This document shows, in pieces, positions 1 to 8,521 of a DNA stretch of 64,000 nucleotides. A program made the position numbers and the translations under genes. The first letter of the stretch is position 1; the number at the start of each line of letters is the position of its first letter. The notes under the pieces were generated by a model. It made no database searches, was not told where the DNA came from, and was given only the letters and a program-made list of their open reading frames with translations. Source of the DNA: JAHBVL01 sp963712055 (GTDB lineage Bacteria; Chloroflexota; Chloroflexia; Thermomicrobiales; UBA6265); assembly GCA_963712055.1 (NCBI GenBank), contig CAVQGN010000010.1:1-64000 (forward strand), written 5' to 3'.

Positions 1-2
1 AC

Positions 3-569
3 TCGGGCCAGATCCTGATTGACGGTGTCGACATTCGCGAAATGAAACGTGAGGATGTCCGCGCGTTGTTCGCGATGGTGCTGCAGGATAGCTGGCTGTT
101 CAACGGATCGATCGAGGACAACATGGTTATTCGCGCGACGGTGCCACGCATGACGAAATCGTGAAAGCGGCCGCGGCGGCGCATGCAGGATGACTTCATT
201 CGCTCGCTTCCGGGCGGGTATGACATGGAAATCAATGAAAGCATCGACAACATCTCCCAAGGCGAAAAGCAACTGCTCACGATCGCCAGAGCAATGCTGG
301 CCGAGAGTCCGATGCTCATCCTTGACGAAGCGACGAGTTCAGTCGATTCTACCGTACCGAGGTTTTGATCCAGAAGGCAATGGACAAACTGATGGAAAGG
401 GAAAACAAGCTTTGTTATTGCACATCGGTTGTCAACGATCCGCAACGCCGACAAGATTCTCGTAATGGACGACGGCGACGTCGTCGAGCAGGGTACCCAT
501 GATGAATTGCTCGCGCAGAACGGCGTCTACGCCGATCTCTATGCGAGTCAATTCGAGGAAGCTGCCTGA
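3..569 (+). pseudogene. ABC transporter ATP-binding domain, 3' end, frameshifted
   Basis: This is the C-terminal half of the nucleotide-binding domain of an export-type ABC transporter (permease-ATPase fusion of the MdlB/MsbA kind). The gene begins before the window. Visible pieces are a Q-loop region (VLQDSWLFNGSIEDN), an ABC signature variant (NISQGEKQ), Walker B (LILDEATSSVD) and an H-loop region (AHR-like) near 420. The tail ends at a TGA at 567-569. The pieces lie in different frames: breaks fall near 140, 185, 350 and 400. The residues flanking each break would join into a normal domain if single bases were corrected, so these are either assembly errors or recent decay. Export substrate cannot be told from this fragment. 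Confidence 0.8.
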
Positions 570-683
570 CGAACGACCGGAATGGCCGGCGCTGCAGATG
601 GTATCGTTTGCGACGTGGTCACTCTCGAAAAAGCCTGTATAGCGATCGACAAAGCAGATCGGAGAGTAGGTGAGGATCAGCAG

Positions 684-1142
684 ATGGATATCGAAAGAAT
701 ACGCTTGATGAACCAAGTTGACCGTCGGAAAGCAATCGCTACCGGAACCGGGCTCCTTGCTGCCATCGCGGGGTTGAAGATGACGAACGGTCTGGCGGCT
801 CAGGATCCACCCACAAATCGGTCAAGATGGATTGACCGGCGCATACCAGGTGATCCGGGCCTACAAGTGGCTCCGGATGCGGACGTTTCAGCCTTCTTGA
901 GACAGATCGAAGGTTTTGTCGAGATCATCGAGGCCGTTCCGGGGTTTTTCGGCTGGTCGGCATTCCTCAATGACGAAACCCGTGATTATGTTGCCGTAAG
1001 TACGTTTGACACCAAAGAAAACTCAGATGCCTCGACGGCGGCCGCGGCGCAATATGTCTCGGACAATGCACTCGCAAGCTATCTGATCGATCCGCAACCA
1101 GTCGTAATCGATGGTCAGATCGTCCTGGCGGCAGGGATGTAG
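684..1142 (+). CDS. Small exported protein, possible dimeric alpha/beta-barrel (ABM-like) domain
   Basis: About 150 residues with an N-terminal Tat-like leader (RRKAIATGTGLLAAIAGL), so it probably acts outside the cytoplasm. ATG 684 is chosen because a GAGG motif lies upstream; ATG 708 is an alternative. The body (ADVSAFLRQIEGFVEIIEAV and a segment with GFFGWSAF) resembles the antibiotic-biosynthesis-monooxygenase fold; this is a pattern resemblance only. Between about 800 and 870 a neighbouring frame reads more like the family (LTGAYQVIRAYK), which suggests two compensating indels, so the middle of the current translation is doubtful. No partner gene indicates a function. Confidence 0.5.
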   Translation: MDIERIRLMNQVDRRKAIATGTGLLAAIAGLKMTNGLAAQDPPTNRSRWIDRRIPGDPGLQVAPDADVSAFLRQIEGFVEIIEAVPGFFGWSAFLNDETRDYVAVSTFDTKENSDASTAAAAQYVSDNALASYLIDPQPVVIDGQIVLAAGM

Positions 1143-1432
1143 CCAACCTACGGTGTGCGGTCCCCAGGTGATTGGTTTAGTGGAGCTACGGAAGCCCTGC
1201 CAGACCTCTTGACCGTCATTCTGCGTTGCTAGCAATTCATTTCATGCTTTGGGGATGTTCAGAGCCTTTGGACCCGTGAAAACTCCGGCTGGTCCGGTGA
1301 AATCCGATCCTGGTTGCAGCTGTCTGGTACGAGAAAGCATTGGATGGAGTGAGAGTACCGGCGCCGGAAACAGCTAACCTGGGACGATGTCGTTGTTGCC
1401 GAACCCGCATGCGCGTTAGACTTGATAGGCGC

Positions 1433-2894
1433 ATGATCGCCAAGTCCGTTGATGGCACCAGAGATGATTGGAGTACCGAGATGACCCCCCTTGTTGCCGA
1501 GCCAGAAACCGAATTGTCGTCGCAAGCCCGAAAGACCCCGTACCTGACTGTTGAGGAGCGGGAGACAGCCGGAAAGGACGCCCGCGAACGCACGCCCCGT
1601 GAGACCTGGGAATGTGGGCCGGCCCCTTCAAATCGAGCCGACCCGGTGACCATTCTCCAGGATCAAGCGGTCAACCGGTTGCAGGAGCTGTTGCCAGTGC
1701 GGTATGGGCGGATGCTTGCGTCTCCCATTCGCGTTTTATCGCGGCGCCGCAGCAATCATGGCTCATGATCTTAAGGAAAGCGCCCGCTCTGGATTCTCGG
1801 TTCAGTTGTGCGGAGACGCGCACCTGGCAAACTTTGGGTTTTATGCGTCGGCCGAGCGAAAACTCGTGTTTGACATCAATGACTTTGACGAAAACGCTTC
1901 CAGGCCCTGGGAGCAGTCGATCTTCAAACGACTCGTTACGAGTTTTGTGATTGCAGCTGAGAACCTGGGACTAAGCAACGCCCATTGCGAGGAAATAGCG
2001 CGGGTGGTGGCATCCACGTATAGCGAGATGATGCGCCGGTTCTCGGAGCTTCACATTGTCGAGGAGCTTTGGTACGAGGCTGTCGACGGAACAGTTCATT
2101 TTGAAGTGGGCGGATCGCAGGGCGAGCAGCACGCCAGAACTGGTGTCTCCACCACACATCCAAAAGGCTAAGTCGAACACGAGCTCAAAAGCAGTCAGCA
2201 AGCTGACCGGTGTGTTCGATGGAGAGATTCGGTTTATTGACTCTCCTACCGTTCAACGTGTTTCAGGTGAGCTGAAGGAACTGGCTGAGTCGGAGTTGCG
2301 CAAATACCGCAGTACGTTGAGAGCTGATCGACGCGCGCTGCTCGAAAAGTACCGAATCGTCGATGTAGCTTTGAAAGTTGTCGGGGTTGGCAGTGTTGGC
2401 ACTCGAGCATTGATCGTCCTTCTCGAAGGTCGTGACCAAAGCGATCCGCTTGTCTTGCAGGTCAAACAGGCAGAGCGGTCGGTACTCGAAGCAGCGCTTC
2501 CGAATAGCAAGCACAAAAACCAGGGCCAACGAGTTGTTGTCGGACAGCACTCTTTGCAGACCGCGTCTGACATCTTTCTCGGCTGGGTGAGCGCCTCGTC
2601 GGGCAACGACTTCTATGTTCGCCAGTTTCGCGATTGGAAGTATTCTCGACCTCGAGACCGTTTCGAAAAAGCAACTGACACATTACGCGATGTTCACCGC
2701 GGCCATCCTGGCCAAAGGGCACGCGCGTATTGGCGATCCGAGTTGCGATTGCGTCGTACATCGGCAAGAACGACGACGTTGCGGATGCCATGGTCGAATT
2801 TGGCTTGGCCTATGCCGATCAGAACAAGAAGGATTACCAGGCACTCGTTGACGCTGTGAAGAGCGGCAGAATCAATGCAACCATCGGTGTATGA
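1433..2894 (+). pseudogene. DUF2252 family protein, frameshifted
   Basis: Recognised from the DUF2252 core CGDAHLANFGFYASAE followed by VFDINDFDE (about 1810-1895), a kinase-like metal and phosphate binding region of this uncharacterised family. Downstream segments (for example VALKVVGVGSVGTRALIVLL and QRVVVGQHSLQTASDIFLG) continue the family through to the C-terminus. The reading frame changes at least four times (near 1720, 2130, 2640 and 2760), and the last segment ends at a TGA at 2892-2894. When joined, the length of about 480 residues is normal for the family. The start at ATG 1433 is tentative; ATG 1481 is also in frame. The role of DUF2252 proteins is unknown. Confidence 0.75.
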
Positions 2895-2960
2895 TCTCGA
2901 AGCTGACGTCGGCGGAACTCAGGTGGCCAGGCGGATTTCCTTGATTTGGAGGAGCCTGGA

Positions 2961-3329
2961 CTAGTCTGAGGTACATTCTTCCCTGCCAACCCGGCTGTTG
3001 AGTTTTGCGGATCGGAGCCGTCTGATCTGATCTAACAGCATGAGCAGGATCGCGACGCCGTTGATCGCAAAATAGATCGTCACGAGTTTGCTCAACGACG
3101 TGGTCGGCGCCAAGTCACCATAACCGATCGTGGTTGTGGTAATGACCACGAAATAGAGGGAATCTAGCCAACTCCACTCTTCCAGCCAGTGGTAGATGAT
3201 CGAACCGGAAATGATCGTTACCAGGACGTAGAGGAAGACGGGACGGGCCTCCTTGTCCAGAAGCAAGTCGATCATGAAGAAAGAGCCAAGCCGCCTTCGA
3301 AGGGGCGGTTGTTCATTCGAATTACTCAT
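2961..3329 (-). CDS. Two-TM potassium-channel-like protein
   Basis: A 122-residue membrane protein. It has a first TM segment (VFLYVLVTIISGSIIYHWL), a pore helix and the potassium selectivity filter TTTTIGYGDLAP, then a second TM segment (LVTIYFAINGVAILLMLL). This is the minimal pore module of the Ion_trans_2 family and would be expected to form a tetramer in the cytoplasmic membrane. There is no RCK/TrkA-N regulatory domain attached, and none is adjacent. The ribosome binding site in front of ATG 3329 is weak. It stands alone between a broken DUF2252 gene and a hydrolase gene that reads the same way. Confidence 0.85.
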   Translation of the reverse strand: MSNSNEQPPLRRRLGSFFMIDLLLDKEARPVFLYVLVTIISGSIIYHWLEEWSWLDSLYFVVITTTTIGYGDLAPTTSLSKLVTIYFAINGVAILLMLLDQIRRLRSAKLNSRVGREECTSD

Positions 3330-3513
3330 CGGCCAGCCGAGTGTCTCCCTCCAACCGTGGGGTGCAGTATCGACCCCGGAGTTTAGCAGACTTGATCTTT
3401 TCTCCGGTTGCCCTGGCCTCCCTGCGCCCGGGCGACCTTGACCGAGCCTCCGCCACGTGGGTTTGGCAAGGCTTGAACGAAGGGCGAGGGATGATTTTCA
3501 AGGATCGTGAGCG

Positions 3514-4624
3514 TCAGGACGTTCGTTTGAAGATCGGGAGCAACGCCAGGAAAAAGCGAATGAGTTCCCGTACGAGTGCGACCGGTCCCGTTCTGGTTGC
3601 AGTCGGATCGAGGTGTCTGAACATCGAAAACCGCGTGTAACGAAACCCTGCTCGATTGCTGAGCGCATGACGAAGCGCGAGCGACTCGCTGGGTGGAACA
3701 ACAGGATCGTCGACATCATGCATCAGCGCGATCAGCGGAACATCCAGATCGTCCAGCACTGAGTCGGGAGAGAGAGTGTCCAGACGTTTCTGGTATGCCA
3801 TCGTCATCCCATTCAGGAGGTCGACCGCCTCGTCGGCGGTGATCGGATGCAAGAGCCTGAGGATCGAGGATGCATCAGCAGATAGCGAGGATGCGGTGTG
3901 TCCTTGGTCTGAACACTGATGAAGAACGCGCACGACGATTGCCTCATCGGCTGGCAGCGCGGCGATGATTGACTCTTCGAAGACTCTTCGGGAAAGCGGA
4001 TCCACCTCCCACCGAACACGTCGTCCTTGGTGCCATCTGGAGGAGGATGCGATATCCCGAGCGAGCGATCTCATCGAACTGTACGGGGCGAAAACCGCGA
4101 GAAACGCGATTCGATCATGGATCCGTTGATCCGTTGCTGCCAAAATGGAAAACGAGCCGCCAACGCAGGTTCCGATCAGCCCACACCTGGTGGGATCAAC
4201 GTATGGCTGATCCAGCAACCATTCAAACGCACTGGCAAGATCGGTGATTTCACTGGGTTCGAGTCGGTACTCGCGCATGGCTGGCGACCAGTGCAGAAGC
4301 ACTGCAAATCCAGCACGCGCCAAAGCGTTCTGAAGGCGCTCCAGCTGTGGATGGTCGAGATCTAGTGGGATGACGCCAAGGCTCAGGACTACGGCTGGGA
4401 ATGGTCCGGGACCGGGTGGCTTCCAGATTTCCGCATCGACCATCCCGGCGAAAGCGGGGTAACGCACTGCGATTCTCACGGGCGTCTTGGTGATCCGATC
4501 GACCAGACGATGCGGGAGCATTGGCAGGAAGACGCTTCGAACCGGATGCGGAGACCGGAGTCCCGAGTCCGGCGCGCATAGCGTGGATAATGCGGTGGAC
4601 GGATGAACGGAAGGCGAAATCCAT
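3514..4624 (-). pseudogene. Dienelactone-hydrolase-like alpha/beta hydrolase, one N-terminal frameshift
   Basis: An alpha/beta hydrolase of about 370 residues. The nucleophile elbow reads GTCVGG, i.e. G-x-C-x-G-G with a cysteine as in dienelactone hydrolases. A late Asp (HDVDDPVVP) and His (FRHLDP) complete a plausible triad. The main frame stays open past the true start to 4791, but that extension is low-complexity arginine/serine-rich and probably not translated. A better start is ATG 4624 behind AAAGGTGG. Its product (MDFAFRSSVHRIIHAMRAGL) joins the main frame through a single indel near 4560. The substrate is unknown, and no operon partner is visible. Confidence 0.7.
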
Positions 4625-4813
4625 GGGCCACCTTTCTCGCAGCTGGTGACAGGCTCTATCAGAGGTCCGGATGAACCACGCGGTTTCACACTGAGACTCG
4701 GCGGGACGAGCACTTCGACGTGACGGACCCGGCTACAACGTGACCGCAGGAGAAGCCGGGCAGCAATGCCCCGTGTTCTCGTTTTCCGCATGGTTTCTGG
4801 ACTGCCGTTTCGG

Positions 4814-4884
4814 TGGAGCGGGAGACGAGACTCGAACTCGCGACAACCTGCTTGGAAGCTAGACGGGGCTAAACATGCCGTTTT
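4814..4884 (-). tRNA. tRNA-Gly(UCC)-like gene with disrupted 5' half
   Basis: Read on the minus strand, positions 4858 to 4814 give an intact tRNA 3' half: anticodon loop CTTCCAA (anticodon UCC, Gly), stem GCAGG, a 5-base variable loop, T-arm GCGAG-TTCGAGT-CTCGT, acceptor strand CTCCCGC, discriminator T and an encoded CCA. The 5' half is damaged. A D-arm-like GTTTAGC is present, but the 5' anticodon stem and the expected GCGGGAG acceptor strand are missing. It may be a decayed tRNA, an integration-site remnant or a local sequence error. It is unlikely to be functional as written. Confidence 0.5.
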
Positions 4885-5316
4885 TCGCCCTAACGTGCCT
4901 GTCCAAAACCGGTCCTAGACCTGTCTTCGAGAGAGTGTATCAAATTGGGAGATTGAGGTAAGCAAGACGGAAATCGAACCTCCGGGAACGATGACACCAG
5001 CTCTACGATGCCACCGAAACCAGACATCACTATGATGAGCACTTCGTCCTCATTCGTGGCTGCAGCACCGAATTCCCAGAGGTGGTTACAAACATGGCTA
5101 ATCAGCCTATCTGGATTCTGAACGGGAATTCGTCGTGTGCAAGCTGTCCCGCTGAAGTGCCATACCTCATTTCTCTATCTGATCGTATGTTTTTCGGTCG
5201 ATTGGTCGAAAAGCGATGGCCTTGGCTCGTTCCTTTGGGGAGACGAGTGACCAGATTGTTTGTAGCAGTCGATCGAGCGAGAGAAGCGAGATAAGTGGAA
5301 AGACTTCCAGGTATTG
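4885..5316. other. Intergenic stretch with a weak second tRNA-like remnant
   Basis: I see no convincing gene here. On the minus strand around 4968-5025 there is a T-arm-like sequence (GGAGGTTCGATTTCC) preceded by a D-arm-like GTAGAGC. However, the anticodon loop and acceptor stem do not fold properly, so it is at most a degenerate tRNA. A 70-codon open frame at 5082-5294 has no family features and no good ribosome binding site. Confidence 0.35.
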
Positions 5317-6516
5317 TTATTGAAACAACGATAAATGATCGTTCAGGAAAGCACCTTCTGGATCGTATGCTGAGCGAATCAAGCGGAACTGGTTGGCGGC
5401 TGGGTAAAGTCGGTCCACGTCCTCCTTTTCGAGCCAATGGAGTTTGCCCCAATGTGGACGCCCTCCAGCCTCCATGAAAAGCGCAAAGCAATGACGCATG
5501 AACGGTTCCCAATCCTGATCGGTTCCCTGGTGGACACTGATGGAAACGCAGTCCTGGTTTGCCGTCGGACTGAGTAGGTGCCTTTCGCCGGGCAAGGTTC
5601 GGTATTCGACCGCCCAGTGTACTTCTGGGTAGTTCTTCAGCATCAGGTTTCGCACTGACCTCATGACATCCGGACCCTCAGATATTGGGAATGCAAATTC
5701 GCATTCGACGAATGGTTGTAAGCGAGGAGAAGGGTAGGTACGATAGCTCCAGTCGACTCGATTTGGCTTGAGGTAGCGCCCTATCGATCCAGGAGGATAC
5801 TCGCTTGTCGCAACCTCGAATGGCTCCCCAAGAGTGCTCGACAAGGTCTTGATCACGCAGGTGTCGAGTGGTGGAATCCACCAAAACTCCGCAGTCCGGT
5901 GTTTGCTCTCGATTTCCGGGAACTCGGCGAGAGTGGAATCAAGATTCATCGATCGATTTTCTTCAAGTAGCTTATATGCGGGAACAGTAGCCAGGCGCAG
6001 CTTGGTCACTACCCCAAGCATGCCTAAGTTAAGGGATGCCGCATCCAACTCATCCCGCGAAGACGAGGAGTCGATCGAGACGATTTCACCGTTAGGTGTC
6101 ATGAATTCAAGAGCACGCAACATAGAAGAAAAGCTGCCAAATCGCCGACCTGTGCCATGGGTTCCAGTTGCAACAGCTCCGGCGATAGCCTGTCGATCTA
6201 TATCTCCTTGGTTTGCAAACGCACGGCCATGCTCTAGAAGTGGTTTGCCCAGTTCGTGGATTTTGGAACCAGCCCAAATCGTGGCGTCACCAGTCAGGGC
6301 GTCAACCGACTCCAGGCCTCTCATGTTGGCCAGATCGAGAAGTAGACCATCTGTCTGGCACAGCGGAGCAAACGAATGCCCAGAACCTGCCACCCGGATT
6401 CGCCATTCCTGAGTGGCGGCATGTGTGACCATGTCTCGTAACTCATCCAGAGAGCTCGGTTGACCAATTGCTTTGGGTCTGGTAACGACATTGCCCGCCC
6501 AATTTGACCATTCCAA
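5317..6516 (-). CDS. FAD-linked aldonolactone/alditol oxidase family protein
   Basis: An intact flavoprotein of 399 residues. The N-terminal PCMH-type FAD-binding domain contains GSGHSF, whose histidine corresponds to the covalently flavinylated residue of this family, and a segment with GAVATGTHGTGRRFGSFSS. The C-terminus (HWGKLHWLEKEDVDRLYP) is the D-arabinono-1,4-lactone oxidase signature. Relatives oxidise aldonolactones or alditols with O2. The start is a TTG at 6514-6516, seven bases behind a perfect AGGAGG; the nearby ATG is out of frame. It follows the SMP-30, SDR and glycosidase genes on the same strand and probably belongs to the same sugar-oxidation locus. Confidence 0.85.
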   Translation of the reverse strand: MEWSNWAGNVVTRPKAIGQPSSLDELRDMVTHAATQEWRIRVAGSGHSFAPLCQTDGLLLDLANMRGLESVDALTGDATIWAGSKIHELGKPLLEHGRAFANQGDIDRQAIAGAVATGTHGTGRRFGSFSSMLRALEFMTPNGEIVSIDSSSSRDELDAASLNLGMLGVVTKLRLATVPAYKLLEENRSMNLDSTLAEFPEIESKHRTAEFWWIPPLDTCVIKTLSSTLGEPFEVATSEYPPGSIGRYLKPNRVDWSYRTYPSPRLQPFVECEFAFPISEGPDVMRSVRNLMLKNYPEVHWAVEYRTLPGERHLLSPTANQDCVSISVHQGTDQDWEPFMRHCFALFMEAGGRPHWGKLHWLEKEDVDRLYPAANQFRLIRSAYDPEGAFLNDHLSLFQ

Positions 6517-6816
6517 ATTGAGCCCTCCTATCTAATCACGATTCAGCAAATATCCGCAATCATAGGCAATCACAGTACCAATCGAGACCACCAAGCTCTG
6601 TTTTCAGGCAGATGCCGGGCAGTCTACGACAGCTGGGCCGCCGATAGGCCCACAAAGAAACGCGCCGACAAGTAAGTGAGCCTTGGCAGTGGTGCAATGA
6701 GTTGGTGGTGAGAGTTCTCCATCAGGCCTCCTGAACGAGTGGTTTCGGGTACGACGAGCGCGAGCCGTTCTCGGATTTTTAATCAAGCTCGCCGAGAGAC
6801 ACAGGAAAACGAGCAG

Positions 6817-7674
6817 CTACAGAAGCGGTGATCCTGGAAGTCCGAGATCGAGTTTGGTTATGTGCCATCGACCCAGGTTCGAGGTCAGGAGATCGGTGCC
6901 CCGGAAGGCACAGTTGGTGGGATGGCACAGCATATGCGCGTCTGGGTCATCGAAGAGAAGGTCTATCTGACCGTCGGGCGTGACGCGGAAGAGGCGCGAC
7001 GGTTCGTAACAGGCGATATAGAGGTTGCCCTCGGCGTCGAAAGCGATGCCATCAGGAAGGCGGTCGATACCATCGACGAAAAGTTCCATTTCTCCGGCAC
7101 TCCCGTCGCGGCGGATAGGGACCCGAGACACGCGCCGCGCGAATGTCTCGACGACATAGAGCCAATCCCGATCAGGAGAAAGAGCCATTCCGTTGGCAAA
7201 ATCGAGCGAGCGATCGTACCAGAGCCAACCCTCTCCCGTGTCCAGTTCGAGGCGCCATATCCCAGGGCCAGGCTCTCCAAATGCATGGCTATCGGACACA
7301 TAGAGGCACGACCGGGCCGTGTCAACGACCGGATAGTTTGGAATGCGCATGCTTTCACCATTGCCTCCAGTCGAAAACTGGGCGAGCACCCCTGTCGCTG
7401 GGTCGAGTCGATAGACGGCGCTGTGGCCAAGATCGCACGTATAAAGGAAGCCATCGGAGTCGAACGCAATACCCAGCGTGAATCCACCGGTCGATGCGAC
7501 CAGTTCGATCGACGCCCCATCAGGCGCAATGCGATAGATCTCTCCTCCATCGCCACCACACCAGACAGCGCCATCTTTGGCGACGGCAAGGCCTTCGGGA
7601 TGTTTCAGGCGGATTGGTCCTAGCGTGGCATCGAAGAAAACCGAAGCGCGATCAAAAGGTAGAAGGCTATGCAT
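6817..7674 (-). CDS. SMP-30/gluconolactonase/LRE family protein
   Basis: A six-bladed beta-propeller lactonase of about 285 residues. Typical segments are HPEGLAVAKDGAVWCGGDGG, ALSPDRDWLYVVET and RLPDGIAFDAEGNLYIACY. In characterised members, conserved Glu, Asn and Asp residues bind a divalent metal and hydrolyse sugar lactones. Here the glutamate lies in the first of these segments and an Asp in LSPDRD. The start is set at ATG 7674, with GGGGA upstream, rather than the TTG five codons earlier. It lies 33 bases after the SDR gene on the same strand. A lactonase next to a dehydrogenase suggests sugar oxidation to a lactone followed by ring opening. Confidence 0.85.
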   Translation of the reverse strand: MHSLLPFDRASVFFDATLGPIRLKHPEGLAVAKDGAVWCGGDGGEIYRIAPDGASIELVASTGGFTLGIAFDSDGFLYTCDLGHSAVYRLDPATGVLAQFSTGGNGESMRIPNYPVVDTARSCLYVSDSHAFGEPGPGIWRLELDTGEGWLWYDRSLDFANGMALSPDRDWLYVVETFARRVSRVPIRRDGSAGEMELFVDGIDRLPDGIAFDAEGNLYIACYEPSRLFRVTPDGQIDLLFDDPDAHMLCHPTNCAFRGTDLLTSNLGRWHITKLDLGLPGSPLL

Positions 7675-7707
7675 GAGGTCTATCCCCAAAACGTGGCCGT
7701 CAAGCGG

Positions 7708-8496
7708 CTATTCAGTCCAATAGGAAGCACCAGGGAGGCTGCCATCCATCACGTATCCTCCGTCTATGGTCAGTACCTGACCAGTCATGTAGCGCGATTC
7801 GTCTGACGCCAGGAAGACCGCGCCACTGGCGATCCATTCAGGCTCTGCGATTTCCCGCATGGGAATACGCTGAAAGAGGGCTTGCTTGACGCTCTCGGTA
7901 TACATCGGTCGCGTCAAATCCGTATAGGTCGCTCCCGGTGCAAGACAGTTGACTCGAATACGGGACGGAGCCAGTTCAGTCGCAAGGGTTCGGGAGAACG
8001 CTTCCATACCACCTTTGGCAGCGGTATACGCAGCAGCATTCGGCTCGGAAAGACTGGCGTGAATCGAGGAGATGTTGATGATTCGTCCATCGACACCGAG
8101 ATCCAGCATCTTTCTGGCCCCGGATCGGCAGGCAAGAAAACAACTGGTGAGATTTGTGGATATCACGTCGTTCCATTCTGCATTAGTAGTTTCGATTGCT
8201 GCGGCTTGCAGAATAATTCCCGCGTTGTTGACGAGGATTGAGAAGCCCGCAAGTTCAGATGCGGTTCGTTCAACGGCGGCATCGATGTCCTCGGAATTTC
8301 GAACATCCGCGTGGATTCCGATCGCGCGGCCGCCGCCCTCCTCGATGGTCTCCACGACCATTGACGCTCCGTCGAAATCGCGATCGAGTATTGCTACGGC
8401 GGCGCCTTCATGAGCAAAGGCCATCGCAATTGCCCTGCCAATCCCCGTGGCTCCCCCGGTCACGAGTGCCACGTGTTGAGCGAGTCTGCCGGCCAT
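7708..8496 (-). CDS. SDR family NAD(P)-dependent oxidoreductase
   Basis: A classical short-chain dehydrogenase of 262 residues. It has the nucleotide-binding motif TGGATGIG at residues 14-21, NNAG near 89, the catalytic Ser in INISS and the YTAAKG (Tyr-x3-Lys) pair near 157-161. The C-terminal MTGQVLTIDGGYV is typical of the glucose dehydrogenase/FabG-like subgroup. The ATG at 8496 is preceded by AGGAGG at good spacing. It lies 25 bases downstream of the glycosidase stop and directly before the lactonase. I infer that it oxidises the sugar released by the glycosidase, feeding the lactonase; cofactor choice and substrate are not determined. Confidence 0.88.
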   Translation of the reverse strand: MAGRLAQHVALVTGGATGIGRAIAMAFAHEGAAVAILDRDFDGASMVVETIEEGGGRAIGIHADVRNSEDIDAAVERTASELAGFSILVNNAGIILQAAAIETTNAEWNDVISTNLTSCFLACRSGARKMLDLGVDGRIINISSIHASLSEPNAAAYTAAKGGMEAFSRTLATELAPSRIRVNCLAPGATYTDLTRPMYTESVKQALFQRIPMREIAEPEWIASGAVFLASDESRYMTGQVLTIDGGYVMDGSLPGASYWTE

Positions 8497-8521
8497 GGAA
8501 TCCTCCTACGTTCCGAATCGA

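Noticed and set aside
5082..5294. 70-codon plus-strand frame after the tRNA-like remnant
   Set aside because: No family features, poor ribosome site and no conserved context.
6862..7623. 253-codon plus-strand frame opposite the SMP-30 gene
   Set aside because: Shadow of a well-supported beta-propeller lactonase on the minus strand.
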